Positions 7,201 through 7,224 of a DNA stretch of 7,224 nt are shown piece after piece. Source of the stretch: Leptolinea sp. UBA1437. Its GTDB lineage: Bacteria > Chloroflexota > Anaerolineae > Anaerolineales > Anaerolineaceae. The translations under genes and the position numbers were made by a program. Numbering within the stretch: the stretch's first letter is position 1; each line of letters begins with the position of its first letter. The stretch lies in the NCBI GenBank assembly GCA_002329625.1, contig DCTP01000147.1, positions 330 through 7,553 on the forward strand, read 5' to 3'. The notes beneath the pieces are model-generated. The model saw only the letters and a list, made by a program, of their open reading frames with translations, was not told the DNA's origin and searched no databases.

Positions 7201-7224
7201 TCGGGTGATACCTGAATTCTTTCC
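399..7224 (-). CDS. Giant multidomain Ig-like / DUF11-like repeat protein, probably secreted or surface-attached (N-terminus outside window)
   Basis: One frame runs without a stop from the right edge to TGA at 401-399, giving 2274 residues in the window (residue 1 is encoded at 7223-7221). The frame is still open at 7224, and the codons upstream of the TTG at 7121-7119 encode a normal beta-domain end (RIQVSPEKTTTYTLTAEN). That TTG is therefore internal and the real start is further right. Architecture by residue: 1-366 Ig/PKD-like domains with conserved Trp at 60, 195 and 281; 377-790 four Big_3-type repeats with Cys pairs 424/433, 522/531, 641/651 and 742/752; about 790-1310 a degenerate Ig repeat, a DUF11-like segment and another Ig repeat; about 1330-1875 four DUF11-like modules; about 1880-1995 an Ig repeat; about 1995-2274 a C-terminal region. 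It has no recognisable catalytic domain, no transmembrane helix in the visible part and no C-terminal LPXTG. Paired Cys, Pro/Thr linkers and the beta-rich Ser/Asn/Thr composition suggest export. Likely roles are adhesion, cell-surface structure or matrix. The precise function is not known, and the repeat families are called by eye. Confidence 0.93.
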   Translation of the reverse strand, partial: ERIQVSPEKTTTYTLTAENRITRIIHRPHRAELVLAVNQPESESTLKSEKISKNEYKLEWEVTSTTRMATLIIGENQQELTSDQYHGSQTVKIQEDTPVQLISESEIGKEVKNLVLKAENPQMELVKFIIWIRPSAPKPNTSPVQRIDSSDGSADEFTAKYAELVPDPNSITGYKIVRYEFDRQIISGEQIMLEWEVKDAETVLLEPLSDQFVSQKGAQFYFPTQSTNFTLSVSDGSRLKSYTLPISIRSEKNTEAVAPKIDLFDANPITLTQPGKTTLSWSVSGDWTRIQLIASGASFDSLHPDTNNENATPLTISQNSGSILADYLAPAGFLSLNLKENASFILKAWNGNLSNSSIVNVRVNPSDPPAVLKSSDLKITAIFTDSGNYTVGDTITVSTAFDGLSSIDSIPSGTILISDGLSNCVITLPKNSCDLNLRVAGNRTITAQYSGNASYRSAQTSQNINVSAENKILLDIRPSLFPEKSIYTVGEEITITASLPDFLSDQPAATGSLFITDGISNCLLTLPRNNCELTIRAAGNQMITINYSGDEDYYPAQANISIRAENQIPSATPSPDPTQTPVITPTIEPKDLSLKIAGVYPQKSSYHIGDQIDIYIDPDYDALRSDFPKEKIRISDGYATCLFSVESQNHCSLQLIDPTATKITAAFPGDGFYLPVTSEPWIIKVEEPPKAKTTTSILNLNPVKDKYQIGDVVRVYAATEPDQSSGIPITGTITVSDSYNSCAILLPDQKFCDLTLSNGLAKEITAIFSGDDIYASSVSSVTPIQISMVEVSAISVQAMQYSDCEHFMPDPNHVIPLKTDTSVVPEEHYFNLDEQFPVGSGFYVNAIVRSKVGHLDTSPGTFNAKICSKEDPDSCIISDTVEAVRNQDDFTQAMGRLEIPPIYRTGKHLLTITFTSDPELYGTETATFSLWNVQRGQLVLTPHSVPEPDPTYENYLWNNLTAAEKNSTDYLFDAYLLKGNNLQCPVALQSSLYEKPFGITLQVEVDPALSGATITDSEWKAAILANGYESAMVDKLQPNSMLWDRNTCRWETNNESWFVHCSDVGISEPSTIRYALDYSDPNYIIRNRQNPADDFSAATIRVAIGKKLTFIHSAELSGALTPNTPYWINYEGSSFSWFASSTACDQEPYQGDYVTNSSIPADKIIHIHLFPLSRAALDSNFKWERIPAEVKIDYTPADNPFTVLSTYHGICGSCSGKPLKNFEFIPNEGCIQTASGQIAISPEEGTLLAGTACPDGQPKMTGIQSTFCQLNFQSASEIRLSFSGNDDYQPTDRLVTLNISGISASGSEQSVRLMSAPSTPNPSSEPQPVTILPTFTDSLGNVVYEHYVGEKYILRLQSSVPLNENIMLIADLPDIFSTDSLDSDQSSCLKSIDFEEHQLRIAGSNFTGENNTFVCEIVFKQPVSPGTIQTISFILENMNEKTNYRMIPFSWSGIPQSVSKKEVSIEAAILNDNETICDNLNPFCGAMYPSENYQLKLKLPLPNSPAENQKKVIFHIRWPEGTTIRNENSVLGLNCEIDSENQTSLEFSNPSGETNLETSCFFSLNNLLLGPTHSIRISVDSEWYQIKATELELPTALSKRNITLSPSLQLWFDPSSATESIEQIENQQISKLYRTDLTDPNRQQNDAAAPAFYTLNISVAGMPEDRFPAPDETILVQWSLFDQLAAEDDLPSCLIPLGDGDYQMTFNSDWTAGCSFRIPIDFPTNLAMSPLRIQFLSPLYPTETSISVAPEPFTVETAKAFVTVPNQIRLSENQQIAADINSASAPLSPYAAALIRRLRGDLFGIQWEYKQNLDCGDALNQSKDFLYTCNFNFDRLPSENFESTVQLEVRPTGIEKLLEIQLLSASSGQPQDSFPFLPIKKIPAELTVSPIYSPESPDIPLTSVPVGTNAQIDIGFNENSQPFSIENLIVTLEGTPLETCLMNGNNSVRCTLPTSCSDLSENQSCERDLTITVCYQGDEVHESNQPVSISYRIVRYPINLEPSKNAFFQSDLLQHIEQYNEENGNWLPSSITIGNTTFDSYLVRETLSLSGQSEPAAYPFFVNYSLNGFQSAQPLPENFWLDLTVGKSSGGVITEEIISIPPTSVNPNESEILFSLDFGSNLQNTNGYQQSRQFDEAFEIHKIEFRYAGDTLIAPASVSYQPEGFEFPIKLISMFETRLSFQTESLDFGGTTPVPGIDQYILFCSQPAAPLTCAADPTVPETGCWGNVTLNLLLNPQIAAAPVFAPRCYLGGIRIDNGFDQIWLGDSLNQTFYP
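1240..1590 (-). other. Additional divergent Big_3-like Ig repeat in the C-terminal third of the giant protein
   Basis: It opens with IPAELTVSPIYSPESPD, echoing IPAEVKIDYTP at the start of the Ig repeat near 3665. It continues with VPVGTNAQIDIGF, equivalent to the Y-x-(V/I)-G-(D/E) strand of the four central repeats, and has a C-x9-C pair (C-LMNGNNSVR-C). It closes with LTITVCYQGDEVHESNQPVSISY, equivalent to I-T-x-x-Y-S-G-D-x-x-Y. The Cys-rich insert TLPTSCSDLSENQSC is not found in the other copies, so up to five Cys crowd this repeat. Confidence 0.6.
1600..3236 (-). repeat. Series of DUF11-like modules with paired cysteines
   Basis: After a Pro/Ser linker at about 3285-3237 (MSAPSTPNPSSEPQP), at least four modules share a pattern: a Cys, a variable loop, a second Cys starting a strand of alternating hydrophobics, then often a turn with Pro/Gly and another strand. 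Cys codon pairs are 3062-3060/2981-2979 (x26), 2621-2619/2546-2544 (x24), 2147-2145/2084-2082 (x20) and 1781-1779/1739-1737 (x13). The strand after the second Cys reads CEIVFKQPVSPGTIQTISF, CFFSLNNLLLGPTHSIRI, CSFRIPIDFPTNLAMSPLRI and CNFNFDRLPSENFESTVQL. This resembles the C-x-L-G-x-L-x-x-G-x-x-x-x-I segment of DUF11-family surface repeats. The first two are closest to each other. Assignment is by eye, and a remote Ig-like relationship would also fit. Confidence 0.5.
3290..4855 (-). other. Middle region of the giant protein: degenerate Ig repeat, DUF11-like segment, unrecognised stretch, Ig repeat
   Basis: About 4855-4410 is a degenerate Ig-like repeat: it keeps a closing strand LTITFTSDPELYGTETATF but has a longer Cys-containing insert (ICSKEDPDSC). 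About 4400-3930 contains a DUF11-like element with Cys codons at 4082-4080 and 4043-4041 (C-x12-C), followed by the strand IRYALDYSDP. About 3930-3670 is not recognised; it is aromatic-rich (YWINYEGSSFSWF, HIHLFPL). About 3665-3310 is another Ig-like repeat, opening with IPAEVKIDYTP and closing with IRLSFSGNDDYQPTDRLVTL, with several Cys including a C-G-S-C. Boundaries are approximate, and only the Ig closing strands are clear. Confidence 0.5.
4855..6095 (-). repeat. Four Big_3-type Ig-like repeats with a conserved Cys pair in each
   Basis: The repeats lie at about 6095-5821, 5812-5529, 5452-5150 and 5147-4855, each roughly 92-100 residues. Each follows one plan: a first strand; Y-x-(V/I)-G-(D/E) followed by a hydrophobic strand; a (G/K)-x-(I/L)-x-(I/V)-(S/T)-D strand; a Cys pair; then I-T-x-x-(Y/F)-x-G and a final strand. 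The Cys codons are at 5954-5952/5927-5925, 5660-5658/5633-5631, 5303-5301/5273-5271 and 5000-4998/4970-4968, giving C-x8-C twice and C-x9-C twice. Repeats 1 and 2 are spaced exactly 98 codons apart (294 bases) and remain visibly similar in DNA (ISDGLSNCVITLPKNSC against ITDGISNCLLTLPRNNC). They look like an old tandem duplication. Repeats 3 and 4 are more diverged. The plan matches the 'Ig-like domain repeat' (Big_3) families of bacterial surface proteins. Confidence 0.8.
5455..5524 (-). other. Pro/Thr/Ser-rich interdomain linker in the giant protein
   Basis: Between Ig repeats 2 and 3 lie about 23 residues made mainly of Pro, Thr and Ser (the core is SATPSPDPTQTPVITPTIEP). The linker lacks hydrophobic-strand alternation and replaces the direct joint seen between repeats 1 and 2. 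It is probably a flexible or extended spacer. (S/T)-P runs of this kind are common in surface proteins of Chloroflexota, where some may be glycosylated; glycosylation here is not shown by the sequence. Confidence 0.7.
6126..7224 (-). other. N-terminal visible region of the giant protein: end of one Ig/PKD-like domain plus three W-x-V Ig-like domains
   Basis: The edge fragment (residues 1-34) ends a domain with the strand TTTYTLTAEN, a common last strand of bacterial Ig/PKD-like domains. Three further domains follow, each with a central strand L-(E/S)-W-(E/S)-V, the Trp being at residues 60, 195 and 281. The third begins PKIDLFDANPITLTQPG and the second closes with STNFTLSVSDGS, both typical of this fold. 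The spacings between the Trp residues are 135 and 86 codons. The extra length between the first two is partly a Pro/Ser/Asp-rich linker (RPSAPKPNTSPVQ, then acidic residues, about 6835-6735). No Cys is seen in this part, in contrast with the rest of the protein. Fold assignment is by pattern only. Confidence 0.6.

Noticed and set aside
1..7224. tRNA, rRNA, transposase, attachment site or toxin-antitoxin module
   Set aside because: Both strands were read and nothing fits. The window is almost entirely coding for two proteins, with no intergenic sequence.

Overview
The window holds parts of two convergent protein-coding genes and almost nothing else. Bases 1-408 (+ strand) are the 3' end of a Gfo/Idh/MocA-family NAD(P)-dependent oxidoreductase, most like the C-terminal domain of myo-inositol 2-dehydrogenase (IolG). 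Bases 399-7224 (- strand) are one uninterrupted reading frame of 2274 codons plus a stop. It encodes the C-terminal part of a giant, repetitive, probably exported Ig-like-fold protein. The frame stays open to the right edge, so its true start and any signal peptide lie outside the window. The two genes overlap tail to tail by 10 bases (399-408).

Layout of the giant protein, read from its N-terminal side (right edge of the window) to its C-terminus: (i) 7224-6126, the end of one beta-sandwich domain followed by three Ig/PKD-like domains marked by L-E-W-E-V or L-S-W-S-V strands; (ii) 6095-4855, four Big_3-type Ig-like repeats, each with a Cys pair spaced C-x8-C or C-x9-C and a closing strand of the form I-T-x-x-(Y/F)-S-G-D; a Pro/Thr-rich linker separates repeats 2 and 3; (iii) 4855-3290, a degenerate Ig-like repeat, a DUF11-like segment, a stretch I do not recognise and another Ig-like repeat; (iv) 3285-3237, a Pro/Ser-rich linker; (v) 3236-1600, four DUF11-like modules with paired Cys; (vi) 1590-1240, another Ig-like repeat; (vii) 1240-399, a C-terminal region with a last Ig-like strand and a Cys-containing tail that has no LPXTG motif and no membrane segment.

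The host is not certain. The combination of Cys-bearing Big_3-type repeats, DUF11-like modules, (S/T)P linkers and a GC content in the forties (judged by eye) resembles giant surface proteins of Chloroflexota, class Anaerolineae. This is an inference from architecture, not a match.

The two genes need not work together: one is a sugar or polyol dehydrogenase, the other a structural or adhesive surface or secreted protein. I see no RNA gene, mobile element, CRISPR array, promoter or terminator, and no evidence for a new multi-gene system. The interest of the window lies in the modular, cysteine-pinned architecture of the giant protein.
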